A DNA stretch of 64,000 bases from Selaginella moellendorffii (GCF_000143415.4 NW_003314261.1:6795132-6859131), one strand, 5' to 3'. Counted from the first letter of the stretch, positions 22,891 to 35,604 are shown. The notes: generated from the letters alone by a model not told the origin. Numbers and translations are program-made.

Positions 22891-23164
22891 CTATAGCTGC
22901 GAGGATTTTACCCAGTTCTCTCGAGCTCTCTTCACGGCTGCCCGGGCTTTGATCACTTCGGCCTCGGAAAATTGGAGTTCTTTGATTCCCAGAGGCCCGG
23001 GCTTGAGCACATCCATCACTCCTTGGAGCTCGCCTTCGCGTTGTCTGGAAAAATAAAAGATCTTTCATCAATCCATGGAAGAACATCATCGCTACCCAAA
23101 ACTTATACCTCAATTGCGAGACCACTGCCGCCACGAAATACTCCATTGTCTTTCGCGCTGACAT
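22891..23164 (-). CDS. Small conserved protein, 69 residues, function unknown
   Basis: Two exons: 23109-23164 and 22891-23044, with a short intron of 64 nt. Residues 1-19 are weakly hydrophobic (TMEYFVAAVVSQL); the rest includes GELQGVMDVLKPGPLGIKEL and a charged C-terminus (AAVKRARENW). The short basic and amphipathic layout, telomere-box-like leader (AAACCCTAAAA read on plus) and clean splice phases suggest a real housekeeping gene, perhaps organellar. I do not recognise the family. An in-frame ATG at 23188 exists but would lie inside the telomere-box leader. Confidence 0.65.
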
Positions 23165-23449
23165 GATAAACCCTAAAACTTCAAGCAAGGGTTTTTATCT
23201 TTTACCTTGAAAGTTACCCAAGGTCAAAGAATTTATTTGGCGGAGGTTGGGGTTTTTGTTCTCCAGAGAGGAGAAGCGAGCATTTTGTTTTTGGCGGTGA
23301 CGATGAAGGCGCGCGACATAGGTGCCGCCGACAACGCCACCAGAGCGATCGCCAGCGACGGCGCCACGGAAACATCATCAGCAGTGAGGTATGGATCGTG
23401 ATTTCGCTGCGCCGGCTGCTGCTACTGCTCGGCGGAATCGATTCCATCC

Positions 23450-25600
23450 ATGGCGCTGTCCGTGTGTGAGGAGTACCGCGCGCTCGTCGACAAGGCCTAC
23501 AACAAGTTCTCGCGGCTGCGAGATTTCCCTCCCTACGGCCAGAACAAGTGGGATTTCTACTTCCGCAAGGCATTCCAGGTGTACACCAAGCTGTGGAAAT
23601 TCCAGCAGGATAATCGCCAGAAGCTCGTCGAGGCAGGGCTCAAGCGCTGGGAGATTGGCGAGATTGCCTCTCGGATCGGGCAGCTCTACTACATCTACTA
23701 TCTCCGCACGAGCGATGCTACTTTCGTGAAAGAGTCTTACATCTTCTACGAGGCCATTCTCAGCCGTGAGTATTTCAAGGAACCAGGCAAGGATATAACG
23801 CTCGCGAATAAGCAGCTCAGATACTTCGCTCGATTCATTGTCATATGTTTGCTACTTAACAGGTGGGATATGGTGAATCGCCTTGTCAGGCAACTCCATA
23901 TCCTCGTCGAGGACTACTCGAGCTCTTTCCAGGTATCGATCATGGGGGAAAATACCTGAAAAGTTCCTTTTTTTTCTACTTACTTTTCGCTGTTCCTTAC
24001 AGAATAGTGATGTCAAGGAATGGAAAACCGTCACGCAGGAGATTGTCCGTTTTCTAAAGGCCGATTCCTTGGCTGAGCTGAGCAGGCCTATTCGATACAT
24101 CTCGGCTCTCGATGGTCAAGTTTCCTCCTTTCCTAGTGTCTCCAAGTTGGAGGGACACAAAGCTCTGAGGCTCAAGAATGCTGTTCTCGTGAGCTATTTC
24201 CATAATGAGGTACGTGGTTTGACTCCTTTTGCTGCGGCGGGATGGTGGTAACTTTAATGCTTTCTGGTGCCAGGTGAAGTTCAGCGAGCTGACACTGGAC
24301 AACTTTAGAATGCTTCAATGTTTGGAATGGGAGCCTAGCGGGTCTTTCTATCGCATGAAGTCCGCGACGGATTCAAATGCTGGAGGGTTGCTTGCTCAGG
24401 ATATAGCTGATCCGACTCTTCCTGCCAACCCTCACAAATACATTCTATATCGTCCCAACATTCACCAGCTGCTTATGGTAAGAAGTGATTTCTTTCGTGC
24501 GTGCGCTTCTTGCTTATGGTTTTTCTTGCAGGTTTTAGCTACTGCTTGTGAGGAAGTGCCTCCAGACTCTGCAGTATTGCTGTATCTGTCAGCTGCAGGT
24601 ACTCGAAATTTTCTTGTGTGACACATCAATTCGTGCTTCGATTGCTTTCCAGGAAGATCCCGTGCTGGTTCCCATGACAGGAGCGGTGTTTCTACTCAAT
24701 TTTCAAAGGAGGCTTCAAGCACAGACTCATCCCCCGATCGCTCCGACGCTCTTTTAGAAGAGACTCCTGTTTCTGCCGGCAGTCCTAGGCGACGAGTTGA
24801 TGGATCGACTGGCTTATCGCTTGGACGACGAGGAAGCAACGTCTATCCAGGCGACTTGCTTCCATTTACAAGGAGGCCGCTGTTTATCATCGTCGACAGT
24901 GACGCTAGCAACATATTTGAGGTACCTCGCTTATGCTTTTTGGAAACAACATTACTCTGGTTTGTCACTCTTTGCAGTCCTTGTGCGGTGACGAAAGAGG
25001 CGAGCCAGTGGTGTTACTTCTTTCGCCAACCGCAAAGCCATACACGGCAAAGCACCCAGGTGCAGGCAGCACCTTCACCTTTTTCCTCACTGCGCCTTTG
25101 CAAGCCCTTTGCCAAATGACAAATGTGCGTGTCACTGAGCTCCAGCAGGTATGGAAGATTGAAAATGGTGTCAACATTTTTCCTTCCTTACGTTTTCCCT
25201 CTTCTTTTCCAGGGAAGTTACGAGCAGGCCGAAAAGATGGTGTCGAGCACACTACTGGAATTGGGAAACTTGCTGGCTTCTTCCGGTAGCCTCAACGTTG
25301 CCTGGGGACGTGTCTTGGGTGATCCATTCCTTCGTCAGCTCCTTTTCCGGTAAGTTTGTCACTTCGAGTTTTCTATCTTAGCTGAGAATCGCCGTCTCGC
25401 CTGCTAGATTCGTGTTTGCTCGCGCTTGCTACTCTTTGCATCGACTGTACGTAGGAAAGAGCGAGTATTATCCTCGATGCTTGCCGCCGCTACCAGAGGA
25501 GGTACTGCCAAGATCTAGAGTGGTAGAATTGAGCGTTTTACAGGTCGCGAGATTGTTGTGCGTCGCGGACCAATTTATTTTCTCGGAGAACGGCTCGTAA
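23450..25600 (+). CDS. SCAI-family protein (suppressor of cancer cell invasion homologue)
   Basis: Eight exons: 23450-23932, 24003-24209, 24274-24477, 24532-24598, 24653-24921, 24978-25148, 25213-25349, 25408-25600; 576 residues. Strong family blocks: KVYTKLWKFQQ-like start, GLKRWEIGEIASRIGQLYY (~64-82), SDATFVKESYIFYEAILSRE and CLEWEPSGSFY. Residues ~390-440 are a serine-rich linker. In animals SCAI is a nuclear protein that represses MRTF/SRF transcription and acts in DNA break repair; the plant role is poorly known. Start at 23450 gives MALSVCEEYRALVDKA, like other plant members. An upstream ATG at 23303 could be joined by an extra intron; I judge it less likely. Intact. Confidence 0.9.
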
Positions 25601-25603
25601 GAA

Positions 25604-26190
25604 GAAAAGTTGGATTGATGATCTCCGTCGTTGTGCGTCAACCTTTAAACAAGAAAGCCCTCGCTCCAAGGACAGTGGTAAGTTCTTCACGAAGGACAAC
25701 TACATCATGCTGGCTCGCTCCACATACCGGAGGAGGAAGCTCTACCTTGAGAATCCTTTCCACAACGTGTAGGAAGAGATTCATTTCAAGTATTGGGATG
25801 ACTGGTCCAGGGCTTGCATTTTCAACAACAGGATCGCGGTGTGCTGCTCACGTCCAACTTGACACCATGAGGATCGGTGGTTGACAACAAGATTTTTTGA
25901 ATGGACACGAGTCTGATTGAGTTTGATACCGCAACTAATTCTTTTCTCGTATTATGCCTTGCCCGAGGATGGCGAGGATATCTACCTCGCCGCTTGGAAA
26001 TCCAAGCTCTATGTAATGATGGTGATTACCAATTGTGGCGAGCGTAAGGTTCAGATCTTGGTGACCAGGCTTGCGGGCGGGTATCTGATAATTACGACAT
26101 CGAGTTCATTGGTCAAGATGGGAACTACCTGAATTTTTGTGGGGAGGATGTCTACTTGCTTCTCTTTTGACATGGATGCCGGGACTTGAG
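25604..26190 (+). pseudogene. Degenerate coding remnants, possibly an F-box/kelch-type gene
   Basis: Immediately after SCAI a frame reads SWIDDLRRCASTFKQESPRS and later ARSTYRRRKLYLENPFHNV, then a stop, then EEIHFKYWDDWSRACIFNNR. Further on, across frame shifts, LIEFDTATNSF, CNDGDYQLW and DIEFIGQDGNYL appear. The pieces EFDTATNSF and DGDYQLW resemble kelch blades, but the reading is broken by at least three shifts and several stops. Weak assignment; it may be another repeat-propeller gene. Confidence 0.3.
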
Positions 26191-26567
26191 ACAAAAACAT
26201 CGACACCTCTGCAGATACATCTGTCACTTGATTGATATACACTTTTTAATTTTACTTTGCAACTACATTGCTTTGCTTGACTCGACTCAATTCAATATTT
26301 GATGTCTCAGGTTGCTCGGGGCTTCTTTCGAGGCCTTGAAGCACTATGTGGACGTCTATAGTCTTAAAACCTCGTTGCTTTAGGAGCATTGGTTTGAAGG
26401 CATTACGGGCAGCGGTAGGGCAAACTTCTAGCCTATTTCAACAAATGCTATGCAAAATTCCGTTTCTCGTAAACATGTTTGATGTTTGGAGCTTTACGAA
26501 GTCGTGGATTCTCCAAGGGAATTTAGCCATGGGATCAACATCTATTAAATACCACACCGAAACATAT

Positions 26568-27769
26568 TTAAAGAGCGCATCCAGAGGTAGTACATCTGTT
26601 CCATATAGGGCAGCAAATAGGCTTGGACTTCGGAGGGCAGCACGCAAAGTTTGGTTTGAACGAAATAAAGCTGCAGCTAATCCTCTTGGAGCACGGAACT
26701 GGGGGTGATGGCGGTGGTCGAGGAGGCGGCGGTGGCGGAGATGGTGGTGGCGGTGGTACCTTCGCTTTGACAGGAAAGTAGACGAAGCCATTCACTCCGC
26801 ATCGACCCAGTGGCAGGCCATGGTTTCCACGCTGCAGCCTCATGTAGCCTTTCTCTCCCCAGCTTGTCCCCGCCGAGTTTTTGATGATCCAGTAGTCCTG
26901 GCCGTTTTCGGATCCATATCCGACGATGAGCACTGCTAGATACGGAGTTGCCTGGTCGTCTTTGCACGGGCCCTTGTAAATCCCCTGCATTTTTAGTTCA
27001 AAGGCTTCAGCGAGTTGTCCTTCACAAAAGATAAAATGACTTTTCTCATACCCCTTTGTAGCTAAGGAACTCCGGCGCATTGCCATCGATTAGAGCTGTC
27101 ACGGGTTGCTTGGCAACCTGCTTGACGATGTCAGTGTCGTCGCTGGAGCTGTAGAAATTGTCGTAATTGTCAATGCCTACGGAGTTGCGGTTCTGGAAGA
27201 GCACAACTTTTAGTAAAAAACAATGGAAACAGGAGAGCACGCACGCACTTACGTGTTTTCGGCAGGTGCCATTGAATCCTGTGAAGGGGTAATCCGATGC
27301 GGTGGAGAGGCCATTCCCTGTGTCGACGACGTACTCAAATGCGTTCTGGGGAAACCCGCTGTGGCAGCCATCGGTGCCGTAGCTCCGGGAGCAATCCAGC
27401 AGCTGCTGCGCCGACAGCTCCACCAACACTCCAGTCGCAATCTTGTTGATTCCCTCGATGGCTTCTGCCGCCGCGAATGCCCAGCTGCCATCTGTAACAT
27501 GATTTTAAATCCAAACCACAGGCTAAAACATAAATAGAGAGAAAAACCGACTTACTCTGGCATCCTTTACGATCTTTCACAGGTGTGACGGCTCCCAAAG
27601 TTCTCCAGTCAATGGATTTGGGAGGGTCAGAGCCGACGTCGCCAAACATTCTGATGCCTGCATCACCATCCAGATTACTATCACTTGTGATAGTACTCCG
27701 AAGGGCGGCATTTGCATTTGCAGCAAGCAGGAGGAAGAACGAAATCGAGACCAAGGGATGAGGAGACAT
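26568..27769 (-). CDS. Papain-like protein lacking propeptide and catalytic Cys/His (C1A pseudoprotease) with proline-rich and Cys-rich tail
   Basis: Four exons: 27556-27769, 27253-27491, 27052-27192, 26568-26984; 336 residues. Signal peptide ~1-21, then only ~30 residues before the mature-enzyme fold ([13 protein letters not shown] at 54-66), so the usual ~100-residue inhibitory propeptide (ERFNIN) is absent. At the active-site Cys the sequence is NGSWAF with Ser74; the His position is Leu214 ([10 protein letters not shown]); the Asn is kept (Asn234, [11 protein letters not shown]). The oxyanion Gln also appears replaced. Structural cysteines, GC-H-SGF and YWIIKNS are preserved. After residue ~275 come a [19 protein letters not shown]-type linker and a short Cys-rich end recalling the granulin domain of RD21-type proteases. 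The frame is open and spliced cleanly, so it is probably an expressed secreted non-enzyme rather than debris. Confidence 0.85.
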
Positions 27770-28379
27770 TCTTAGACAGTCGTTGAAGCACGAGAACGAA
27801 GGGCTATAAAAGCATTTCACAACACCCCACGAGGACCATGCGGCTGAACACTTCGTCCATCGTACAACACTTTTGACAGGCTTTTGTTAGGGCAAAAAAA
27901 CGTGCAAATGAATGAGGCTCTTTGCCAATGACTCACCACCAGCAGCCGTAAAACCGTGCGCGGATGGTTGTATGCGGCTGCATATAACCAGGCATTGTCC
28001 AGGTGCCAGCATTGCATTGGCTGAATCGAGGTCTATGCACGTACATGATTAGATATTCCTAGAATATCATCTATGACTAATGGCATGTTCATGACCCCAT
28101 ACTATGATTCATTTCATGGCCATCATGCGCCAATATGAAAGGTCATGCAAGAAGGATTTAGTCACCCTTTTTATGAATCCAATTCATGGATTTTTACCCA
28201 AATTATCCACCTTTTCATTTGTTAAGCTCACAATCTCATAACAAAATAGAAGACTAGAGAGAAAATTAATCAAGACAAGTCTGGAGTGATCAAATTATAG
28301 ACAAATTGTAGGATAACATATAGACGGTTTTGTGTGTTTGGTTAATTGGACACTTGCATACAATCATCTATATACAGGA
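27770..28379. other. Upstream region of the papain-like gene grading into AT-rich DNA
   Basis: No coding signal. GC content falls sharply at about 28020 and the sequence becomes AT-rich with short direct ATGATT/CATGAC-type repeats; no clear promoter element could be assigned. Confidence 0.5.
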
Positions 28380-29500
28380 GGGTTTTACACCCACCATTAA
28401 CTTAGAATTTTTACATTAGAAGATTTTAAAATTTTAATGTTATTCTTTTCACATCAATACTACATTTTTGTAATAAAAACTTTAGATAATGCCAATAAGT
28501 TAGTCAATTTAATAATACTTTGTTCACACCAGCCATTAAATTATACTTAAAAGTGATTTAGAAACACATCTCTCAGAAATGTTGAGCATGTGATAGAAGA
28601 GAGGATTCCACAAACAAGGAATCAAAATTTCCCTTGTGTGAGAGGGAGAGAAGCCATGGATCGCGAAGCAAGAACTTCCTTGATCACTGGCACTGCAAAA
28701 ACAAAGATCTCTATAGAAGAGGAGGGAACACAGTCTTGGGTTTTAAGTATTTTCAAAATGCCAGTGGCGCCAACATGTTCTAGGGCCGCCTTGTTCTCAA
28801 CACTTTGGACGGCCGATTCAAGCCAGTAGTGGCAGCAGCAGCGGTAGCAAAAGGTGGCAGCAATCACGAAGATCTTGGCTCCAGCCACCCCCATCCGCAT
28901 CAATCTCCCTTGCCCTCTTCGCACCACCTCCTCTATCTCCCCCCTCCTCGAAAGCGGCAGCGGCAGAGGAGAGGAGTGCCACGGCGGCAATGACGATGAT
29001 AGGAGGAGCTTCCACGGTGGCAGCGATGGCGTCAAGCGGCACGGCAGAGCTGAGCAATGCTCTGGAATCTGGTGTTGGGCACAAGTGCAAGAGCCCCGAC
29101 GAGCCTAAGAGACTTCTCTAGTGGGGGCAGCGGCAGAGGCAGCGGAATGGGCGTGTCGTGGAAGTGACCAAGGGAGGAGGAAGAGGCGGCACTTGTGGTC
29201 ACAGCACCATCACAGCTCTGCCAACAACACTGCCACCAATCACCACCACCACCACCAACACCACCACGAGGAGTCGTCACAGAAGATGGCAATCCATGCA
29301 AATCGGAGGGTTGTGCGTGTGGAGAAGTAGTAGCAGCACGGCAGCGCTTGAATCTAGCCCAAGTGGTGCCCTATAGAATATTTATGGAATTTAATCTTAA
29401 TGCTACAAAAGTGTAGCATTAGGATTTTAGTGAAAAATGCAAAAGAAATGTTAATTGTAACATTAGCTTACTTTAATGTTTATTTCTGGTGTGAACAAGT
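28380..29500. mobile_element. Possible non-autonomous DNA transposon carrying GC-rich sequence
   Basis: AT-rich arms of ~110 bp at about 28380-28490 and 29385-29500 are weakly inverted-repetitive (for example AATACTACATTTTTGTA on the left against the complement AATGCTACACTTTTGTA on the right; TTGTTCACACCAG at ~28520 against CTGGTGTGAACAA at ~29487). They flank ~770 bp that is GC-rich and unlike the surroundings, with CCACCA and GGCAGC runs and frames on both strands up to 137 codons. The layout recalls Pack-MULE-like elements. No target duplication was identified. Confidence 0.35.
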
Positions 29501-32500
29501 TACCATTAAATTTAGCTATTAGATTAGAGTTTCAAAATCTAATATAATAGTGTGGTGGTGTGAATGAATTACCATTAAATTTCCTTCTTTAACATTTTTC
29601 CTTCCATTCCTTTGTTCCTCTTTTGAAAAAATGGTGTTAAAAAGTATTGGCTTCATGGAACATGGGTGCTCCAAGTTCAAAATTCTATAATTGAGCATCA
29701 AGTGTGTTTGCTATTCTTTGTGTTTATTATTTATGTGTTCCTTTTATTTTAAGGACAAATGTTCTTGATATCCTAGAATATGTTAGAAAGTGCTTACTTT
29801 AAAAGATTTAAACAATCATCATCTTTCTATATTTAAAAGAGCAAGTGCAACATATTTAATCTAGAAATTTTTTTCTTGGGTGGTTGAGATGGAAAAGAAG
29901 TTATAGCAGCAGAAGGTATATTTTCAACAATAGCATTGTTATTATTACTATTGTAATTCTTGAAATGTAAAAGGAAATATTTTCTTAGTAACACTAGTGC
30001 ATTTATAACTATAGTGTGATTATTGTTTTTTAGCCAAGTATTTTCAGCTCTTTCTTTTTATTCAATTTTTAACTAAGGAGGTAATTCTCTCCTAAGGATG
30101 CCAAGCACTAGAGTCTCTTACTACTAATGAAAAACATTTTATGAGCCATGTTTTGGCCCTTTTTGGTGTCTTGGATTGTCTTGGAGAATATGGTTATATA
30201 TTTCATGAAAGAAATCTAAATCCTTGAAGTAAGACATTTTTTTTGTATTTGTTAAGCTCCAAAGAAAGTATTCCCCTTCTAAATATGAAAGTCTTCATAA
30301 GGATAAAAGGTTTAGGCTTTATATTTATAATCTTTCTTCTTAAGAAACTTTCTACTCTAGTATAAGTATCTATCAAACATCTTTAGTGGAATTAGGGTGT
30401 TATCTAAAAAATGCTATAAGTTGCTAAACAAGTCAAGACATTTTATGTCGCGAATGTGACTGTGGATATCGAAAGTTATTTGTCAATTAGTTCTTTTGGA
30501 TATTCTTTCCTTACTGCCACGACAGCAAGAAATTGGTATTGCTAAATCTTTTATTAATCTCCACTTAAGCTAGTTGAGAAACTAATCAATGGCCGTGTAC
30601 TTAAATTGAATAAACATAGGGTAGGAACTCTCATATATTTCTTGCTAAGCATATTTAACCTAGTTTGAGAAACTCTTGTCATTGATTTGCATTTGTTAGT
30701 GTTGGGAACCCCTGTGATATTGAATTTGGTCCTTCAATATTTACTAAATGATAGCTTACCATGTTTGTCAAACACCCTTGTTATCATACACCTTATGTTA
30801 GCAGCATTCGGTTTCAATTGTTATTTATAAAAAGTGTGTAGATTTGCTAATTTGGCATATCTATAGAATATAAAGATTGTCTTAAATACAATGGTGTTTA
30901 TCCCATATCCAAATTCGCAATCTAACACCATTCTATATTTAATAAGTTTCAAATTTGTCGTAAAGACTAACTTCTTATACTAAGGGTGAAAGATTAAAGC
31001 ATGTGTTCCTAGGGGGAGGGTGGGGGGGAGTTGCAAGGGGTTCCAAACGTATAGTAGGGATAATAGGTTAGGCATAGTTGATCAACCTAAAGCATAGTTT
31101 AACTTTAATTTCTGTACCTATCTCTGTTTTGCATTTAATTTAGGTCTAAGTCTAAATTCCACACCATGCTAACTAATGGAATACCCATATCCTCACAATA
31201 GGGCATTAATATGTTGAAATAATGTTACTCCATTTGTTTTTATTTTGTATGTTGGTCTTGGCATTAGGATGTTGGTCACTCTAAGATTGTTTTAAGTCGT
31301 TCTGTGCTTTTATCCCTTCACTCTTTAGGCTAAATGTTCAAGAGTCACTTCATGTGCCAATTTCTTCACTCCTTGGTTACAAGCTTAGAAGTTTGGCTCT
31401 ATTTCTTCATTTAATGGCCCAAGGCATTAAAACTTGGGTTTTGTATCATTGTCTTTAGATATATGGTTATTTTTCATACTAGATTATATAAACTTTCGCT
31501 TGGGCTCATAAAATAGATGTTAAATGTTCTATTTAATGTTAGCTTATCAGTGGTTTTATAAGTTATTCTATACCATAGGTTAAAGTAAATCTCCCCTAGG
31601 TTTGCTATGAGTGGCGAATAAACTAGTTTGTAGCTATTTAGCACGACAGTAGTGAATCCTTCCTATACATGATTAAGTGAATCAATCAAGACTATAATGA
31701 TTAATTTATTAATTCAAATAGTCATTGCCGCATTCTCTTATAAACTTTTCTTGGATTGGATTAAAGGCAGTGCAAATGCAAGTTGGAGGTTTAATCAAAG
31801 TTGAGTTTGAAAAGAGAGTCATTAGGGACAAAGGATTAAACACGTAAAATATCTTCTCTTCCTCAAGAGATGATTTGCAATGAGGTGTTAATTTATTACT
31901 TATGTTCACATCATATAATCAAGAATCCTTATCTTAATGAATGTTAGTTATGATGGTCTTACAAATGGTGAGTTGTGGGATGAAGAGTGGTGAAATGCTA
32001 AATTATTTTGTCTATGCTTGCTATTAAAGATTACAATGTTTAATTTTTTTTTGGGGAACCTTGTTATTACTCTTTGAATAGTTTGGTGTTGGATTAGTAT
32101 TGAGTTTTAGTTAAAAAGAGAGTGGCATAAACTTGTCTATGTTGTGAATAAAAGTTAATGGTGTTGAGTGTTGTAAATCTCTATTAATGGGGTATGGCAT
32201 TTATGTTGTATTTTGTTGAATCGAGTTGGCACTTGATACTCACATAAACATTTATAGTAATGATATAGATATTACTCATGTTGTTGTTCAATTGATAATC
32301 AAGTCATTGTATATATATCATATATATGTGGTCATAAGTAATGTGTTTATGAAGTTGCTTTATCAAATGATGATCAACCATAAAGTGGAGTTTATTTGTA
32401 TATAGTAGCATTGAAGTAGCTTTAACTAAGTTCTCAATGATGACCCATTATACTAAGCTTAAGTTGGTACTTTGTTTCCTTGAAAATTTGTAAAGTGATG

Positions 32501-34925
32501 GAAAAAGTTGTTCCATTCATTTGCGATAGTTTATTGGTTGATCTGTTAGCACTTGGAGTAGATTGTCAGATGGAAAAAGTGTGAAATTAAGGCATTGACA
32601 TTGTTAGCACTTGTGTTAATAAAAGTGACATTATTATTTTGAGTGATAAAGAATTTTCTTTAAACCTTGATTTTTTATGTCATTTTTTTAATTAGTGTTT
32701 TATCTTCATATTAGATTTTGAAGGTGATTGAAGAAGAGTGTTAATGCAATGTGGATATCCAAAGATATGGTCTTCGTGATTGAGTCTTGGGTATTTATTT
32801 ACATTTTTGCAGATATTGATGTTGGCAGAAATTTGGGCATAATATTCAATACTTAAGCATATAGAATTTATTTTGAAGTGAAAATTTGTGAAGTTGTTGG
32901 TAAGAGGAAGTTAGTTGAAATTTTGTATTTCTAAATTAGGAGTCATTCTTTCTTTAGGATAGAAAATTTTCCACAAATTTTTTTAGACTATTCCAATGGT
33001 TAGTATGCTGGTCAGTTTACTTGTAAACCATTCCATTTTCATAAGTCATTACACATTAGTGAAAGGGTTGAAGTTAACTTCGGTTAACTTAAACTTTAAT
33101 ATATAGTTTGTATGATGTAACCTAAAAGTGATGTTAACTTTTGGGGCTAAAGGCAATTGAGTTAAATAGAGTCTAGAGTTAGTGTAAAAAAGTGATTGTT
33201 GCACTTTTTTTAAAAAGGTAACTCTTGTACCTTTCTTTTGTAGTATTATGTTTAATAGTAGATTGCACTTTACATTTTTTTTAAAATTTTATGAGAGTAG
33301 TGAGTTTTTGCTGATTTTAATTTGGTCTTGGTAGCCTTGCACCTTGGTTGAGGACAATGATATCCAACTTAATTGTTTGCAATTGAAATGTATTTAAATT
33401 ATATGCCCTATAAGGTTATAAAAGTCATAGGTACCAATGAAAAATTCTTATTTTTATATATAATTATCTCTTGCCACAATACTCCCTCTATAATGGTTGT
33501 AAATCATTTCTATTTTCCTTGCATTGAGGCTTTTATATAATAAAGATGCTCTAGGATCAAATTCCTAAAAGGAAAAATGGGATAAAGTCTATGAAATTGA
33601 ATAAAAAAAGTTATAAACATTTCCAAGTAAATTCAAGTAGTCCACTCATACCCAATGTATTTATTTATTTATTCTTTTTTATAGTAACACTATTAGCAAG
33701 TGAATTTCTATATATCAAAAGTATATATAAATTTCAATGATGTTTTTAAAGAAATACATCTATACTAGGTATATTTAAATCCTTGCTCTCTCTCTCTTCA
33801 TTTCATTTCATGGAATAAAGTGCTAAAGTAAATAAAGTATAGTTAAGAATTTTATAGGATTGGATTGAAGAGCATTTTTACTTAATCAAAGTAAGTATTT
33901 TTTATTTTTATTTTCTTTTTTTTTATCTCATCTTTTATAGGTTTTAAAATTTTTTTAGTATTTTTCTTTATCACTTATAGATTATCTAGATGAAGTGTCA
34001 AGAAAATGTCAATAATAATTAACACATATGTACATGTATGTTTTATATAGATTTGAAAGATGGTTTTCATTTGAAACACTTTTTCATCCCATTAAAACAT
34101 CTTTAAAGACTTGTTTATATTTTAATTAATTCCTTGGTGGTATAATATTTATAACAATAAAGCAATAAAGGGAGGCCCATAGTAGATTTCATGGACATTG
34201 TTATTAAATTTTTTTTATAGATGTTATATTTGGTTAATAGCAAATTTGGCACATATAGGAGTGGCCTCCCAACTCTAGCACATTCTATCTTTAAATCCTC
34301 CAAGCCTTTTCTTGGTTTACAATTTTATATACACTTAACCTTATATAACTACCTTTATGCATTTCCATCTCTTCCTACTAAACATTAGTGGATTTTATTC
34401 AAATTTGTTTTGTGTTGTTATTAGCAGTTTTGGTGTTGAAGTCCACCAAGCAACATAATGTGTGTATAGTGGACCCCATTGCTGTGGCCTTACTATTATT
34501 AAAACCATTCCAATAAGATAATTGACTTGTTTTTTCATTTAAGCAATCATCTTTTATTTTTCAAAGTCACAAGAGTTTTAGATCCTTTTGTATATATGGA
34601 GAGAAATCTCAAAATTGTGTCATTAGTCATATTCAATATAATTCAAAAGCATTATAAGCTCTATAATGGCTTTGTCATTTAAAAGTTAATAAATACCTAT
34701 GAGTTCCATTATACTATAGATCTATGGGAAACTTTAATGTTCTATAGGTATTAGTAAGTTTTGAGATGTATAGGAAGATGTTGTTTTAAAGTAGTATACT
34801 AATTTGTTAAGAAGAAGTACTTTGCAACATTATTACTAAAATAAAGATAAATAATATATTTTTTCATGCACATAATCAAATACTAATGCAAGTGGCACTG
34901 ATTTGAATTTTGCTATATATATACA

Positions 34926-34948
34926 TGTGTGTGTGTGTCTGTGTGTGG
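34926..34948 (+). repeat. (TG)n microsatellite
   Basis: Interrupted GTGTGTGTGTGTCTGTGTGTG run within the AT-rich tract. Confidence 0.85.
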
Positions 34949-35323
34949 TATGCACTAATGCAAGATTATTTTGTGAGTTACACATGTCTGTTTAAACAAT
35001 TCAATAATAAAACACATATGTGTTTTAAATTGATGTGATTGCAGTATAATTCAATCTTTTGCCACACCACCCACCCCATCCCTATCATTGTGATATATAT
35101 GTGGAATAGATAGAGATGAACAAATTTGTGAGATATGACACAATGTAGAGTAGACATAGTCAGGTGTGATATAATCAATTTTGGAATATAAAATTTTACT
35201 ATTCTAGTGCCGGCAAGGAGAGGCCTGCTTGTTGTTTCTTGTAGTGACGCAACCAAAATATTAAAATAGAACTTGGATAGATAAACCAATAGTGAACCCA
35301 AAATAATGCATGAGAGAGATTAG

Positions 35324-35522
35324 CAACAAACAAATTTTACTGTGCTGCTGGCATATACTCTTTGCACTTGTATTTTGTTATCGCAATTCACAACAAACAA
35401 AGTCTACTGTGCTACTGGCATATACTCTTTGCACTTGTATTTTATCATCATAATTCACAACAAACAAATTTTACTGTGCTGCTGGCATATACTCTTTGCA
35501 CATGTATTTTGTCATCGTAATT
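35324..35522 (+). repeat. Three tandem copies of a 67-bp unit upstream of the lectin gene
   Basis: Units begin CAACAAACAA at 35324, 35391 and 35458; each contains ACTG(G/C)CATATACTCTTTGCAC-type text and ends TTTTGTTATCGCAATTCA or a near variant. Copies differ at only a few positions, so the array is recent. It ends about 80 bp before the start codon, hence lies in the core promoter or leader. Confidence 0.95.
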
Positions 35523-35604
35523 CCAAGCCATTGTGGAAACACTAACTTGATACGCAGCTCTCAAACCTCCAGCCCAAGTTTCTTTTGCTCTGTGTCTGTC
35601 AGCA

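Larger units (their letters stand above)
28020..35323. other. Gene-less, strongly AT-rich tract
   Basis: Across 7.3 kb no frame exceeds about 70 codons apart from those in the GC-rich insert near 28600-29370. Base composition, long A and T runs and TATATA-type repeats differ sharply from flanking DNA. I see no long terminal repeats, no reverse transcriptase or integrase motifs and no tRNA. It could be an old, decayed transposon nest or a block of different origin. Both borders are fairly abrupt. Confidence 0.7.

Noticed and set aside
23303-23392. Upstream ATG as first exon of SCAI
   Set aside because: It would need an intron removing the conserved MALSVCEEYRALV start region; the ATG at 23450 agrees better with family N-termini.
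27821-28017. Minus-strand frame upstream of the papain-like gene, as an extra 5' exon with the missing propeptide
   Set aside because: No ERFNIN-like text and no splice junction in phase; the signal peptide already starts at 27769.
29120-29416. His-rich and Thr/Pro-rich frames in the GC-rich insert
   Set aside because: They arise from a CCA/CAC simple repeat; all three frames look equally biased.
28020-35323. LTR retrotransposon or CRISPR-like array in the AT-rich tract
   Set aside because: No long direct terminal repeats, primer-binding site, polymerase motifs or regularly spaced repeats were found on either strand.
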